Shown here piece by piece: positions 34,000 through 46,802 of a stretch of 64,000 nucleotides of DNA. The stretch comes from Monocercomonoides exilis. Its lineage: Eukaryota; Preaxostyla; Oxymonadida; Polymastigidae. The position numbers and the translations under genes were made by a program. The notes beneath the pieces are model-generated. The model saw nothing but the letters and a program-made list of their open reading frames with translations, was not told where the DNA came from and made no database searches. Where the stretch lies: positions 51,001 to 115,000 of the forward strand of contig LSRY02000045.1 of assembly GCA_001643675.2 (NCBI GenBank), written 5' to 3'. Within the stretch, counting starts at the first letter, position 1, and the number at the start of each line of letters is the position of its first letter.

Positions 34000-34215
34000 T
34001 CATAAATAATTACGAAGTTTGATCATAATAATTTTTCATTAAGGGTGGGGTTGAAAAGATTAATTTTATTTGAAAATACATGAAAATATAGTTTAATATG
34101 TTGTTATTATTAATTATTTGTTGATTTTAATTTGTTTCCAATTGTTTTTATTTCATATTTTGAAAAAAACATAAAAAATTATCTGAAAATATCTATAATT
34201 CAATAAATAGAATAA

Positions 34216-35655
34216 AACAAAAGTTCACTGGTTTGGAAAACATAAAAACAATAAAAACAATACTTTATCAATTAATTTTTTATATAAAAATTAATTTCGT
34301 GACGTTATTGCAAAGAAATTTTTAAATAAATATTGTAGATCTTAAAACATTTGTTGAATTTTATCAATTCACATTAACACTTACGCAAAAATATAATAGT
34401 TACATAAGACACTCATCAAGTAATCAACTGTTTGTTGATAAGTTTGTTTGAAAACAAGTAATCTTAGAAATATTTAATTATTATCTAAATATCAAACAAA
34501 GTTTAAGATAAATAAAGAAAATAGGGTGCAAATTTTATCTTGACCTCAAAATTTTATCTCAACCCTTTTTTTTTTGAAACTTATTTTTGCTTTTTTGATT
34601 TGAAAAAAGGCTAAAAATAAAAACAAAATAAATTGACTTCTTGATATTTTTGTTTTTCAGAATTCTGTTGAAAAAAATTTTGAAATTATTATATTCAAAT
34701 AATTCTTTAAATTTTTTATAATTTAAGGAACCAGATCAAAGACTTGCTGGCTGTGAAGCGTTTATTTCAAATCGAACGTTTAAAGCCACAACATCAGCAT
34801 TCCACATTCCTATATTACAATTTTTACTTGTTTTCAACATTTTCAATTATATTTTTGACCTTTTTTTCTCATTTCACTGTTTTTGCTTAAAACACTGTTT
34901 TTTATATAAACAAGTGTTTGTGTCAAATTTTATAAAAACGAAAAAAATAAATAAAGTCTTATTTATCGTTCATTTGTATTAAGCATTGAAATGAAAAAGA
35001 ACTTCTCAAAAACTTGAACAAAAAAGCAAGTGGATATAATTTTTTTGTTATTCAAATTATTAAACATATACAAACAAATAATAATTTTTACATATACGAA
35101 TCGTTTTATTTTAATAATGCTTATTTATCATTTCAATAAATTTAAAAACAAATGGATGCATGTCTCTTAAATTGTGTTTTTTAAAAAAATGTGTGAAATA
35201 AGAAAAAGTGTTAAAAAAACAAATTGAGAAAGTTTAAAACAACTAAATTATATAAAAAATAAACGATGTTTTATGATATGAAAGCTTAAAACTTCTGATA
35301 AAAAATATTCGCTGGAAAAGCAGCAAGTCAACGATCAAAACATAAAATTATTATAATCCTCAATCTTTTTGTAAAAAATGAAATATTGAAAAAAAAATAC
35401 AGAATAAGGAAATAAAAACATTTCAAACATTTCTGGTTATTTTTTATTTATCACAAACTTGTGTATAGCTGAAAGTTTAATAAAAAAGAAAAAGGTCAAG
35501 ATAAAGAAAAAAGGTCAAGGTAAAATTATAGCCCTATTAAAAAATGAAAAGAAACTCGTCAATTTTTGCTTTTTCCACTTAAAAAGCTTCTATCGCATAA
35601 ACATATTCATTTTATCTTTCTCTCTTCGTTTCTCCTCTGATTCTCTCTATCTCCT
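34216..35655. other. AT-rich intergenic stretch
   Basis: No supported gene. Long A/T runs; nothing else was identified. Confidence 0.55.
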
Positions 35656-35660
35656 TCTCA

Positions 35661-36376
35661 TCAATTATATGTCATCCAGTTTTCTGCCTCCTCAGATGCT
35701 CTGCTGTTGTCGCCTTTCTCAACACCTGCATCACCACCCACTGCCACTTCTCCTTCACTCCTCATTCGCATCTGCTCACTCTTCCATCTTCTCCTTCCTC
35801 GACGGATCCCTCTCTGTGTTCTCCTCCCTCTTTTCCTCTCCAAAACATCCAATCCACTTCAGCTCAATGCTCATTTGTGCTTGCACAGTTACCCTTCGCC
35901 TCTCCAGGATATCTGTCCATTCCATCCACCTCTCCTGCCCTGCTATTCGTGCTCTCCCCGCTTCCTCCCTCTTCCTCTCCCACGCCAACCTCTCCACACT
36001 ACGTCCTGCCTAGCCTCTGCTGGTTTTTCAATAATAGCATCAGCTTCTTCGTTGAGCATCTCATCGACACGGATCTCGCCTTTGGAGGTTTCAGTGTTGT
36101 TATTTTCATCTTTCTGTTTTAAATAAGTCAATAAGCTTCTTCAGCATGATGTACTCCTTCTTCACCACCATTTTTTTCGACCAGCTCAGAGGTGAACAAC
36201 TGTGTGCATGTCGACAGCTGCTTGTTCACTTGCAACAGATCAGCCTGTCCCGAATGTCACCTTTGCCTGCAGCATCATCATCAGCTCTGACTTCTGTGAG
36301 ATTAACATTGCCTCGCTTTGACAAAGCGACTGCGCACTCTGTGGCACTTCCAAGTGGCTTCTCATCCATCGATTAG
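35661..36376 (-). CDS. Charged unassigned minus-strand gene
   Basis: Glu/Lys/Arg-rich coding on the minus strand. One segment (36131-35943) reads KQKDENN and an acidic Ala/Glu stretch, then passes TAG 35943-35945 followed by CAG, and a TAA, to TGA. Other segments at 35.78-36.0 and 35.66-35.85 kb in adjacent frames are of the same character and finish at TGA 35661-35663. The part above 36131 is less certain. The frames probably join through short introns that were not pinned down. Plus-strand Ser/Pro/Leu frames here are shadows. Confidence 0.4.
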
Positions 36377-36748
36377 CTCTCCGAAGCATCGCATCTTACA
36401 TCCCTTCCCTGCTGTTTGTTGCTGTGCTTAAGGACACCCATGAAAAAGAAGCAGCAGACGGAATGATAAAGATAAATAACAATTGATTATTTCTCCGTAT
36501 TAGCTTTCTTTTACTGCTCGTTGAAGTCTTCTCTTCCAACTTCTCTCCTTTTCCATATTATCCTTTTTTCTTTTAAAATCTCTTCAATTTTTTAAATCCA
36601 AATTCCATTCATAATATTCTGTTTTTTAATAAATTTATCTTTCTCTTTATCTTTCTTCTCTTCATTCACCAAATAATTTTCTTTTCATTTTTTGAAGAAG
36701 ATGATTTCTTCATAAATTCCATTCTTTTTTATTTCTGCTATTATCACT

Positions 36749-37056
36749 TATGAAGATGCAAAAAATGAAGAAATACGATCAGAAGAAGAAGAAGATGATG
36801 ATGACTACGATGATGAATCAGATGGTAGCTGTAACAAAAGCAGAGCAAGGAGGACAGTTGCAGGTGAAGATGAAAGAATATCCTTTGAAAAAAAGAAAGA
36901 ACTTTGAAAAAATAGACTTCATGTCGTATAATTCTCAGGAATTGCTCCAGATGGGGGAGAAAAGAAAAAGAAAAAGATACCCGTTCACGACTCTGAAGTG
37001 GGAGAGAATGAGTCGAAGGAAAAGGGAGGAAAACTAAGGATGGAGAATTTTTTGAT
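36749..37056 (+). CDS. Small acidic/basic exon pair, unassigned
   Basis: A plus-strand frame starts with a Glu/Asp-rich run and turns Lys/Arg-rich, ending at TGA 36905-36907. A following frame with FMSYNSQELLQMGEKRKRK continues through a TAA to TGA at about 37.05 kb. There is no clear start codon; it is likely part of a spliced gene converging on the minus-strand gene to its right. Confidence 0.3.
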
Positions 37057-37057
37057 G

Positions 37058-40000
37058 TGAATGACGGAGAAGAGGGAAAAGGAGAGGGAGATTGCGAAAG
37101 AGAAGAGAGAGGTAACTGAGAGGAGGTGACGCTTGTCTGAAGCTGATGTGGAAGAATTGCTGAGAATTAGTCTTTCTTTATCTGATTGGGAAGTTCTCCT
37201 CCTCGTCCACTTGCTGTTCCTGATGCATTTATCGCATGCCAACAGAAGTTGTATTAGCTTCATAAGCAGCAGAATTTGAAGATCCATTCATATCCTGTGC
37301 GTTTGTTGCAACATTCGATGCCAATGAAGTTGACTGAGACTCAGATGTTTGCTGGATAGAAGCAAAAGCGGAAGGTGTGGCTTGTTGTGATTATGCAGCT
37401 CCAACAACCTTCAATCGCTGGATGAGAGAGGCAGAAATAGACATCGAAGGAGAAGAGGAAGGTTTCTGGTCATAGTGTGTCTCGAATATAGCTGATATTT
37501 TGTGTGGGGCAAGTCCTTCTTCACCATCAGCAAGAGAGTAGCGGTGACGATAGCATTGAGTGAAGTGCGTGTTGCTAGCAGACGAAGCAGCAGGCGATTG
37601 GATGATGCGGCAGAAGGGCTGAGTGGCTGCGTGGAGTATGAGATGATGGAAGGCGTTGTGCTGAAGGATGGTATGGACTGAGAAATGGAAATAGAAGCGA
37701 CGAAGGAGGTGAACAGAGAAGGTATTGAAAACACGAAGATGATATGAAAGATGCTGAAAGCAGCTTTGAAGGCAGAGTGCGGACGATTGAAGTGAGCAAA
37801 TGAGAAAGCGGGAGTGGGCACATGTTGACAAGAGGCTCCCACAAAAATTTGAGAGAAAAAGGCAGAATCGAAGGCTGCTCTTCTTTATGTGGCTGTTCAA
37901 CGTGCAGCGGAGCAACCTTGTGTGTGTTGAATCTGTCAGTTCGAATAGAGTTTCACCGATGGATGGGACGCATGCTATTCTCGGCGGAGTATCAAAAATT
38001 GCATTTTCTGAGGCAGACAGCAGAAGTTGTTGGTCTTCGAAAAAGACAGACGAAGGAAACAAAAGTGGGTCAAGCAGAATATTCGCATTGATTGCATATG
38101 ACTCTCTTTCCACTGCATTCAAAGAGAAATTATTTTCATCATTCTTTCTATTGATCATGTTCTGCACATCAGGAATAGTGCTGAAGATTCCCCTCTCTTC
38201 TCAGAACAGCTCAACTGTGCATCTTGCCTCGTCCCCTCCTTCAACAGCTGTCCTTCCTTCTCATCTCCACACATTCATCTCATTTCTCATGTTCTCCACC
38301 AGTTGTGCATCTCTCACAGTATCTTCTCCTCCCAAGCTGAACAGCCTCGTTCCACACAACAGGCTCAGAAACGAGTTCGCATCATTTGCCAATATTCCCC
38401 CTGTTGTCCCGGCATACGAAGAAGGAATGGTTGTTTGCTTTGGAAGCTGAGGTGACCAAAGCTGGTTGAAAAGATGAAAGAGTGCCTTTCCGAGAGAGTG
38501 AAGCGAAGAAGCGCCTTCATCCTGCCCAATCTGTTCATCAACCTCACAAACAGCTTCTTCGGCCCTGTCTTCTGTTTGTTTTTCTCCCCAAACACAGAAT
38601 TGTTCCCAAGGTCATCTGCTCCTCCTCCTCTATCTTCTCCATTTGCATTGGCATGCCGTCTAACAAGACACACTTGCAGAAGAAGAAGTTATCGCAAACC
38701 CATTTTCCGCAGCTGCTCTGAGATGTGTCTGAGTTGTTCTTTCGAATGCTGCTTTGATGGCAGACAAGACAAGATGCCTTCGTGATACAGAAATATGCAA
38801 TAAACTGTGATTGCTGTGTCTTCTGCGCGGGCTCTGCAGCGCTTCTCTGCCTCCGTCTGAGCCAATTGCATTCTCATCTTCTTCTTTCGCATTGTTTTCC
38901 TTTGTGGACTTAACTGAAGTAAAGGAAAACTGCAGATAAATCGGACTGAGCTCTCCGCTAAAGATGGTCGGAGTGGGTGAGAAAGTTACACGGGACTTCT
39001 TCTGATTGCTCTTTTGGGATTCAGATGAAAGCGTCTTTCGCTGCTTGGGAGTGAAGCGCAGGGCAGGGCGTGAAGTTAAGTCTTCTTCTCTTTCTGTTGT
39101 CTTTGATGTTTCATCGGCATTTGATGTATCAGCAGATCGTGTTATATCCAAACTGTCTTCATCACAGCTGACGTAACTATCATCGCTGTCGTCATTGTTA
39201 TCATCTTCACTGTCTTCTTCTGCTTCTTCAGTGTCTGCTGCACCTGCTCCGTTCACTCACTCTTTCCTCTCTTCATTTCGAATCAAACAGAACATGTTCT
39301 TCCCTTTCCCTCTCGGCCACATCTTTCTTTTTTGTTTCTTTGCCTTGCTTTCCTCTTCCTGCACGAGATTTGCATAAAGTCTAAAATCGGCTGGATTGAT
39401 TGTTGGAATGATCCTTCCATGTGTCAGTTTCAGTGTGTTCTCCTTCAAACTTCGTAACTGCCTCCTTCTTCTGTCTCTCTTTCATCTCAGCTGCTTTGAA
39501 TGTTGTTTCGACTGAGCTGTTTTCTCTCATTTTTGCAGAGTTGAATGTGGATGAGGTGTCATATTCAAAAACAGATCTGCTCTTTTTCTGTGTCTGCCGA
39601 TTTGCCCGTGTGCTTGTCAAAAATATCTTTGCACTGAGGATCCTGTCTAACTCCACGTCTTCTTCTTCCTCCTCCTCCTCATCATCATCCACTTCCTCGC
39701 CATATTCATTCTTATCGGTGTCACTTCTGCTTCTTCCACTTTTCTCACTCATATCAGACTTAAAAGAGTCAAAGGCGATGCTGCCTTCTGTCACACCTTG
39801 CAGCTCCAGCTCTCTCGAAAGCAGCTCACTCAGCACATCATACGAACTCATCGTCGGACTTGTCTTTGATAGGAATGCTTTTCATTTCAATTTTCCTTTC
39901 CTTTCACGCTCGCTTATCCTCTCCGCTTTTCACCTTTTTGCCTTCAAAACTCCAATTCATCTGGAGGAAGCTCGTCAAACACAGAAATATTTCTTTTCTT

Positions 40001-40850
40001 ATCTTTTTCCTTTCTCCTTTTTCCTTTTTCCCTTCTCATCTTCTTTCACTTTCTCTTTGTTTCCAAGCTTCCTCTAACTCTCCAATGCCGCGGCTGCTGA
40101 CTCCAAACACCTCGAATACTGTACAGTCACATTTGCACTTGCTCCTCCTTCACTCTTCTTCCCCTGCAGATTCAACCCCATCGCGGTAATCATCCGCTTC
40201 CTCTTCATCTTCGGTGGCCTTCCGTGTGGAATATTCAGCGGCACTTGCTCCATCCCCACACGTAATAGCTTCTTCTTCTTGCTGTTATTATTGTTATTGC
40301 TGTTATTGCTGATTCCACCCATCTTGTTTGTCAGTCCCAGCACTTCTGATTTGAACTCCGGTAAAGCAATCCTTGAGCCTGTGTGTGTTTTCATGCAGAC
40401 TGTCCGCTTGAAGGCAGCAAGCGCTTTTTCCCTGTTGCTTTTTTTGAGTGATCTGCCGAGTGCGGAAGTTGGAACACTCAGCAGTGAAACAGACGAAGAA
40501 GAGGATGAAGAATTCTTCGTCTGAGTACTTGAAATCGGGATAGAGGTTGCTGGAAATCCAACATTCAACGAAGTGGAAACAGAAGAAGCAGAAGAAGCAG
40601 AAGAAGCAGAAGAAGCAGAAGAAGCAGAAGAAGCAGAAGAAGAGGAGGAAAAAAAAGACGAAAATTGTGATAGCGAAGAAGGAGATAAGGGAGATAATTC
40701 AGTGGATGTGTTATTTGGAGAAGCGGCTTATGATTAATATGAGGAAGAAAACGATGAAGAGGAGGAATGTGAAATGGAACAATCTTTCGATAAATGGGGA
40801 GAAGTTTGAGATGATGATGAAAGCATTAAAGTCGTGCGAATGAACTTCAT
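37058..40850 (-). CDS. Large Ser-rich host gene with many TAA/TAG sense codons
   Basis: Exon 1 (ATG 40850 or 40826 down to 39981) has TAA 40734-40736 and TAA 40728-40730 around one Ser, then SSA repeats, a Lys-rich region, TAG 40074-40076 and a further TAA. A 117-nt GTTTGA...CAAAG intron (39864-39980) joins in phase 0 to an acidic Ser/Asp exon. Later pieces include ADFRLYANLV near 39.41 kb, a segment crossing TAA 38689-38691 (38892-38365, with KKLFVRLMNRL), and a Gln/Ser-rich tail crossing TAA 37391-37393, 37229-37231 and 37178-37180. Several joins and the 3' end are unresolved, and two genes cannot be excluded. Composition suggests a low-complexity regulatory or scaffold protein; no domain is recognised. 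Confidence 0.5.
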
Positions 40851-41495
40851 TCAAGCAAAAAAATGAAGCAATTGTTCGCACATTTTTCTGATGTTGAAAA
40901 CATACCACCGAAAAGGGAATAGGCGAGAATGGGAAGACGAATGAGATGAATGGAAGGACGAGAGGGGAAAGGAAAAAGATTTTTGAGAAAAAGCATAAGC
41001 AGCAGCAGCAGAAGAAGATGATGATGAAAAAGAAGAAGAAGAAGAAGAAGAAGATGGTTGAGGAATACTACTGGAGGCGATGCTGGTGGAATCTGTGTCA
41101 TTTCCTGTGATTTTGGAATCAATCGCACTGAAGGTGAGTGCTTGAAGAGGAACAAATGTTGAGGTGAAGAGGGTGAGGGATGCTTCTTTGAGGAGGGAAA
41201 TGAAGCCGTTGAATGCATATTCGATGGCGGCACATGTGGTCTTTTGGTGTCTACCACACACATTAGCATCCGTTCCATTGTTGGCAGCAATTTTGTTCTG
41301 GGCGATGAGGGGGAGCCAGCCATTGAAAGTTTCATTGTAAGCAGTTCCTTGATTCCACACTCTTTTTGTTTGAGTTGTTGAACCACAATTCTCAAATGAA
41401 GATTGGGTTATGCTGCTTCCACTGAAGAACACATCATTTCCTCTGCCATTTACAGTAGTGCTTCCAACGAAGTAGTTAATTATTTTTTCATTCAC
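40851..41495 (-). CDS. Beta-helix family protein, C-terminal part
   Basis: 214 codons ending at TGA 40851-40853. It starts near the GRGNDVFFSG block, continues with the family cassette (N-G-T-D-A-N-V-C-G, C-A-A-I-E-Y-A) and turns into a Ser/Ala-rich tail. It is closely related to 18.99-19.72 kb and 61.42-62.6 kb. The expected upstream helix repeats are missing beyond 41.5 kb, so it may be 5'-truncated. The next minus-strand gene begins within a few bases, in the same frame. Confidence 0.6.
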   Translation of the reverse strand: MNEKIINYFVGSTTVNGRGNDVFFSGSSITQSSFENCGSTTQTKRVWNQGTAYNETFNGWLPLIAQNKIAANNGTDANVCGRHQKTTCAAIEYAFNGFISLLKEASLTLFTSTFVPLQALTFSAIDSKITGNDTDSTSIASSSIPQPSSSSSSSSFSSSSSSAAAAYAFSQKSFSFPLSSFHSSHSSSHSRLFPFRWYVFNIRKMCEQLLHFFA

Positions 41496-42031
41496 CTTTT
41501 GAATATGCTAATTAGCTGGTGCGAATCAATTTTCAAATGGTTTTGCTCCTGTTTCTTTTCTCTTTGCTATGATTTCATTCAGAAAATATATTTCCTTCTG
41601 ATTCTTCTGAACTCTATCGTCATGTTCTCTTTCTTCATCTTTATCCAACAAATATTAAACTTCATTTCAAGTGAACTGTTAATTCTCCAAAAATCTATTT
41701 TAATTAAAAAAGAAATTCATTTCTTCATTATTTTGTTAATTTGTTTCATCATCTTTTTTTCTCCATCTTCAATGCACGTTGTGTCACGATAAATAGCTAT
41801 CATTATACGATAAACATGAAAAATAAAATCCAAAAGTCAGATGAATAAATTTATAAATCAATTTATAAAATCAATGAAGATAAGTTCAGAGTATATTCAA
41901 AGAAATAATAAGTCAAAATAGAGAATCAAAAAAAAGATAGATTGAATTAATAATAATGGAGAAAAAACCAATAAACCATGATAAAATAAAAAATAAAGAC
42001 AAAAAAATACTCATTAAATTAGAATCACTTA
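41496..42031. other. AT-rich intergenic stretch
   Basis: A hydrophobic plus-strand frame (41403-41792) has low-complexity Phe/Ile composition and no support. Nothing else was identified. Confidence 0.5.
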
Positions 42032-42586
42032 CAGACATATTTCTGAAAGATGAATTATTATTCTTTCATTTTCACTGATATTCCATCTCGGGCTGACAAA
42101 TTATTTATGAAAAAAATCGTATTGGTTGCTATTATTGCAGCTTTTTTAATAGAAATAAAATGAGAATATGGTTCAAATTCATTAATTGCTTTGCACTTTG
42201 CTCACAAAAATATCCACATGAAAATTAACGCATATTTATTTTTGACACAATAAAATACAAAAAATTATAAATACGTTCCATTTTCCTTAAAATATATGAA
42301 ATTTAGAATGTCGATCACAAAAGTGGTCACTAATTTTTCTTCGGATTTTGCAACAAACAAACATTAAAAGATGTAAGGAAGCTGTATGTGTGGAAATCTG
42401 AGAAAAAATTAGTGACCACTTTTGTGATCGCCAGTCATTTCAATTTTCAGTTTTATAATAGTTCCGATCGTTCAACGGATCAAATCTGATGAGAACCTTA
42501 ATAAAAGTGTTTTTCAAAATGACTGGCGATCACAAAAGTGGTCACTAATTTTTTCTCAGATTTCCACGCATACAGCTTCCCCACAT

Positions 42587-42594
42587 CTTTTAAT
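42587..42594. repeat. 8-bp target-site duplication, left copy
   Basis: CTTTTAAT, repeated at 48858-48865. The uninterrupted sequence ACATCTTTTAATGTTTG is preserved in inverted form near 42355-42375. Confidence 0.85.
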
Positions 42595-42640
42595 TAACCC
42601 TGGGTGACGCACTGACCATTGACGTGGACCTTTCGATCCC

Positions 42641-42672
42641 TGACTGACGTGAAAATATTTTCACGTCAGTCA
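42641..42672. promoter_or_regulatory. Subterminal 32-bp perfect palindrome of the hAT element
   Basis: Two TGACTGACGTGAAAAT arms meet without a spacer. Related TGACGT motifs recur at about 42850-42872. Repeated subterminal motifs of this kind are the usual transposase-binding sites of hAT elements; that role is inferred here. Confidence 0.5.
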
Positions 42673-42881
42673 ATAATCTTTGTTCAATTGAATTTTGATT
42701 TCGAAATTAAAAACATTAATAATAAAGGATTCTTTTTTCAGTGAGCTTGTTTTATTATTTTTTTATTTTTATTTTATTCTCAAATCAAAAATTCCATTAT
42801 GTGATTTTCACTGACGAAATAGTCAAGATCGGAATTTTGAAACTTATTTGACGTCAGTGACGTCACGTCAGGTCACTCAAA

Positions 42882-45870
42882 ATGTTGGAATTAGATGAAG
42901 ATCAGGAACAAGAAAAATTACCGAAGGAATTGCTCGGATGTTTAAGTAATGCTTTTGTTGTATGTTCCATTTCCATTTTATTTCTTTTAAAAAACAAACT
43001 GTTTTTTCACTAAAGAAAGATATGTTCGAAAAAACAAGAAAGAAGTTGAATGATGCAGGCTGTCAATTTGTGAAATTACAAAAACACTGCGAAACGAAAT
43101 ATGGACCAGGTTTTTTAACTTTTTTTAACTTTAATTTTTTTAATTTTTTGTAATTTTTCTTTATGGAAAGTGCATGATCATCATCGGAAAAAAATTGAAT
43201 TTCTTTCTCGAATTTCGTTTGAAGTCATCGGAGAATCATTATGGATTTCTTTCACTCTTGTTGACGAAAACTGTGTGCCAAAAAAAGATTGTCATAGGAA
43301 CTATTTATGTCCAAATGCTAAGGATGGATTTGCTTGTGGAATATCAGGAAGAAGAAGTTACTCGTTGGTGGTGAACCACAACTGTGAATTTCTAAAACAC
43401 AAAATATTGCACGATTCCAAAAGATTCCAGATCAGAAATCATCTTTCAATGAAACTGGATTTTTCCCTAAAATTGATGGGCCTTTTGATGCACAAGAATT
43501 ACAAAAACAGTTTATATCTTTGATATGTCGATGCAATTCATCATTTTTATCGTCGTCTTCAAAAGAAATGAATACATTTATTTCTTCATTAATTAGAGCT
43601 GGACAACGCAACCCATCACTATCATCGGAATCAATATTCCCATATTTGACACGCAAGAAAATCGCCCACATGGTTCTCAAAGAAAAAGTCAGAGTGGTGA
43701 AGGAAAAGGAGTCGACAATAAGAAACAGTGGGGTGTGTGTAATGCTTGATGGAGCTTCAGTCGCCAATAGAAAGATCATTGTGATGACAGTTTCTAAATT
43801 ATCCGTTGAAAGCAGTCCACTATTTTGGGGACTATTTCAACCTTGTGGAACTGTCAACGAGTTCGATTTCCTTATTAACAACCTGATAAATGAATTCAGC
43901 AAATTTAACGCAATTATCAGAAGTTTTTGTACAGATGGCTTTTCTTCTCAAATTCGAGCTATCGAGAATTTCACAAGCCAGGAAAGCAATGCAGATTTAA
44001 TTGAAAAAAAAGTCAGAGTTTTATTCCTTTTCATATTTACTGCTGCAATCACTTGACAAATTTGGTAATCACAAATTTAAATAGAAAAGTTCCATTTCTA
44101 TTTGATCTCAAAACAAGAATGCTAAATTTTACTCAAAAAGCCCATACTCAGCCAATCAAAAACATTCTCAAGAAACATGCCCCAACATTTATCACAACAA
44201 GATGGAATTCATTGTTCGAAATAGCTTCGTTCATCAGGAAAAAGAATCAAATCATTCAAAAGAAATATTTATAAGACACGGATAGCCCAGTGGATATCAT
44301 CAAAGCAGAAGTGTTCTTATTCCCTTTTCATTTGCTTCACATGAATTTCGAAAATGATAATATCAAGAAAAGTCAAGTTTTCCCTAAATTATTATGATCT
44401 TTTGAGTTTTTTTTCTATATTTTGAAGCTGGTTCAGTTCAAAGAAGAAAAATGGAGAAACTCGATTGTGAACACACTTATATTGATGCATAATTGTTTTT
44501 TTGTAGGAACGTGTGGTGAATATATTGCGCTTTCATATGCTGTAACCCCCCAATTGGCGTTCAATTGGTTCGAAAACAACTATTTCCTCTCAGAAACTTT
44601 TCAACACCATCTTTCTTTGAAAAAGAAGCTGAAATCTCTTGTCTATCCTCTTCAGCAAATTCTTCAGTCTTCAGACACATGGCTTCATCATTATTTCATC
44701 CTTTGCCTTATCTAGTTGACTTAAATGCAAAAGAGTTTTTAAAATTATTTATATTAATTCCTTTAACTTAAGTTTTTAATATTTGTTATGAATTTTTGGA
44801 AACCCAGGATGAATTATAGACCCCAATCCCAGGCTACATTTTTAAATAAATCCAAAAGTCAATCAGGTTTGTTATTATTTTTATGTGTTTATTTTTTGTA
44901 TTGAGTGCTGATTCATTTTCATATGTTAATTGAAGAAAAAAATGAATTGAATGATATTCTTTTGTTGATTCAGCAACTGGAAGAAACAGATCAAGAAACA
45001 TATGGAAAGAGAAATGAAAAGAAGCTAGTTATTGGAGAAGAAGATGAAGAAAGCGACGAATTTGGATTATTAGAAGCGGAAGAAAATTCAGTTAACGATA
45101 GGTATGATTTTTTATTTGAATAACAAATCCCAAGCCAAACTCAAATCCGGGAAGATAATGAAATATCCACAACGTCTGAAATTTCTTCAAATTCAAGCAA
45201 TTCAAATTCTTCGACACCAACACTTGTGGATCTTAATTGTTATTCTTCAGCGAGTCTTTGTTCACATGAAACGATGAATGAATCACAAAGAGAACTGATG
45301 GATATTGATGGAGTCCTTGAAGATAATCAGAAGGATGAAACAACATGTTTGGCAGATGACATTCACGGTCACTATCATTGTTCTTTTGAAGGACATCAGT
45401 CAGAATTAGAAGGAGAAGGTGATTTCGATATTGAAGAATTGTTTTCGACTGGCAAATTACCTATTATTACAGAATTCAATGAAGAAAAAGAAACACAAAG
45501 CATGAAACAGATAGAGAACACGTTGTTTGTTGATTGGTTTCCTAGGCTTGACGCATATTTTTCGAAATATGCAAAAAAAGTTTTAGGAAACATGGAAAGG
45601 GAATACTCAGAAGGTTGCATGCTGCTGTTTGAAAGGCAGATGAGATCAAAGCCGGATGATATATTTGAAAATAACCCCGAAATTTATTACCAAGTGCTGG
45701 CAGCATATGGAAATATTCAAACAGTTTATTCTGGATTGTGCCTTTCGTTAATTGTTTCCCCCTGCAGTGAAGCCAGCTGTGAACGAGTTATTTCCAGAAC
45801 AAAAAACATAATCGGAGATCAAAGATATTCTTTTAACATACAAACGCTTGAAGAAATCCTTCACATTTGA
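42882..45870 (+). CDS. hAT transposase, multi-exon
   Basis: Introns 42960-43015, 43110-43170, 43371-43423 and 44377-44427 (51-61 nt, all GT...AG) keep the phase. A Cys/His-containing N-terminal region (about 43.27-43.34 kb) may be the zinc finger. The core has MLDGASVANR (Asp) and a CTDGF block (second Asp), then TTRWNSLFE, which is typical of the family. The C-terminal dimerisation domain has SPCSEASCERVISR. TAA 44272-44274 and TAA 45121-45123 lie inside the coding frame. A one-base excess in the A-run at about 44.01 kb and a frame change near 44.7 kb suggest homopolymer indels, so current activity is uncertain. Confidence 0.75.
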
Positions 45871-46547
45871 AATATTTTCGTTTTTGTATCATTTCCGCCA
45901 CATTTTAATTCGATTTTTACTTCGAACAAAGCTTTTTATTTATCATCCATTCCATTGTTCTTTAAAAACGTTTTTTTTTTGAAACATGAAAATTATTAAT
46001 AAGTTTGTTTTAACCACAGAAAACGAAAGAATGACGAACTGAACCGAAAATCAAAATGGAATAAAAAGAAAAACGTTTGATTTTGATGCTGTTGGTTGCC
46101 GATGAATTTTCGAGTTGGAAACAACTCCGATCAAGTGGAAAAATGTGCAATTGTGATTCTTCCGGAGAATAAACATAAAGAAAAAATGAGAAAGAGAATG
46201 CATGTTTGAAATTCTTTTGCATTTTGCTTTGTTCTCGGAATCCATAAGTTTTATTTCTTCTTTGCAGTACATAAGAATTGAGGTTATGTGATTTTTCTTT
46301 TGAAACTGTTGCATTTCGAAAAATTGTTCCGATGGTGATCATTTCTTCACATTTTCTAAGTGCGTTCAAGAAAGAATTCCCCAATGAAAAGGAACCAGAA
46401 AGACAAAAGATGAACTCAGAGTAACGTTTGAAGATTGAAAAGAAAAAAAATAGATTTAAAGTTGAATTGTTAAAAGTGACGAAAGAGAGAAATAAAAAAA
46501 GAAAAGAATGATGAAAAGTTCAATTAAGTTTTTGTTGTTTTCAATAG

Positions 46548-46802
46548 ATGAGAGACATACCAGGAGTTAAAGGAAAAACGTTCATAATAAATTCCAACAT
46601 GTATTTCTCTTGCTTTGTTTTTTCTCGAACAATTTTTATTTTTTTAATAACGAGAACTGAAATCATAGTAAATTTTGACAAACAAGTGAGGAAACTTGAC
46701 GAAATCCAGGTTACTGAAAGGAACATGAAAGACACTGTATTTAACGATGGATAAATAAACGATCATTTGTTTTTTCATGAAAGTGATTTACAAAAAAGAT
46801 GA
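46548..46802 (+). CDS. Small unassigned frame inside the hAT element
   Basis: From ATG 46548 the frame reads a mixed-composition protein, passes a TAA (about 46752) in the context DG-TAA-INDH, and ends at TGA near 46.80 kb. It could be a passenger exon. Weak support. Confidence 0.25.

Larger units (their letters stand above)
32283..34215. mobile_element. Long inverted-repeat element hosting a Tc1/mariner insertion
   Basis: Arms 32283-32498 and 34000-34215 are imperfect inverted repeats of about 215 bp. They include a conserved central block of over 50 bp (around 32330-32385 and 34120-34175) and an inner CACCCTTAATGAAAAA block. The inner limit of both arms is the TA of a TATGATA sequence; in the right arm the mariner end begins exactly at that TA. 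The mariner therefore probably inserted into the spacer or dyad of an older foldback-type element. The left mariner end was not found. Confidence 0.6.
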
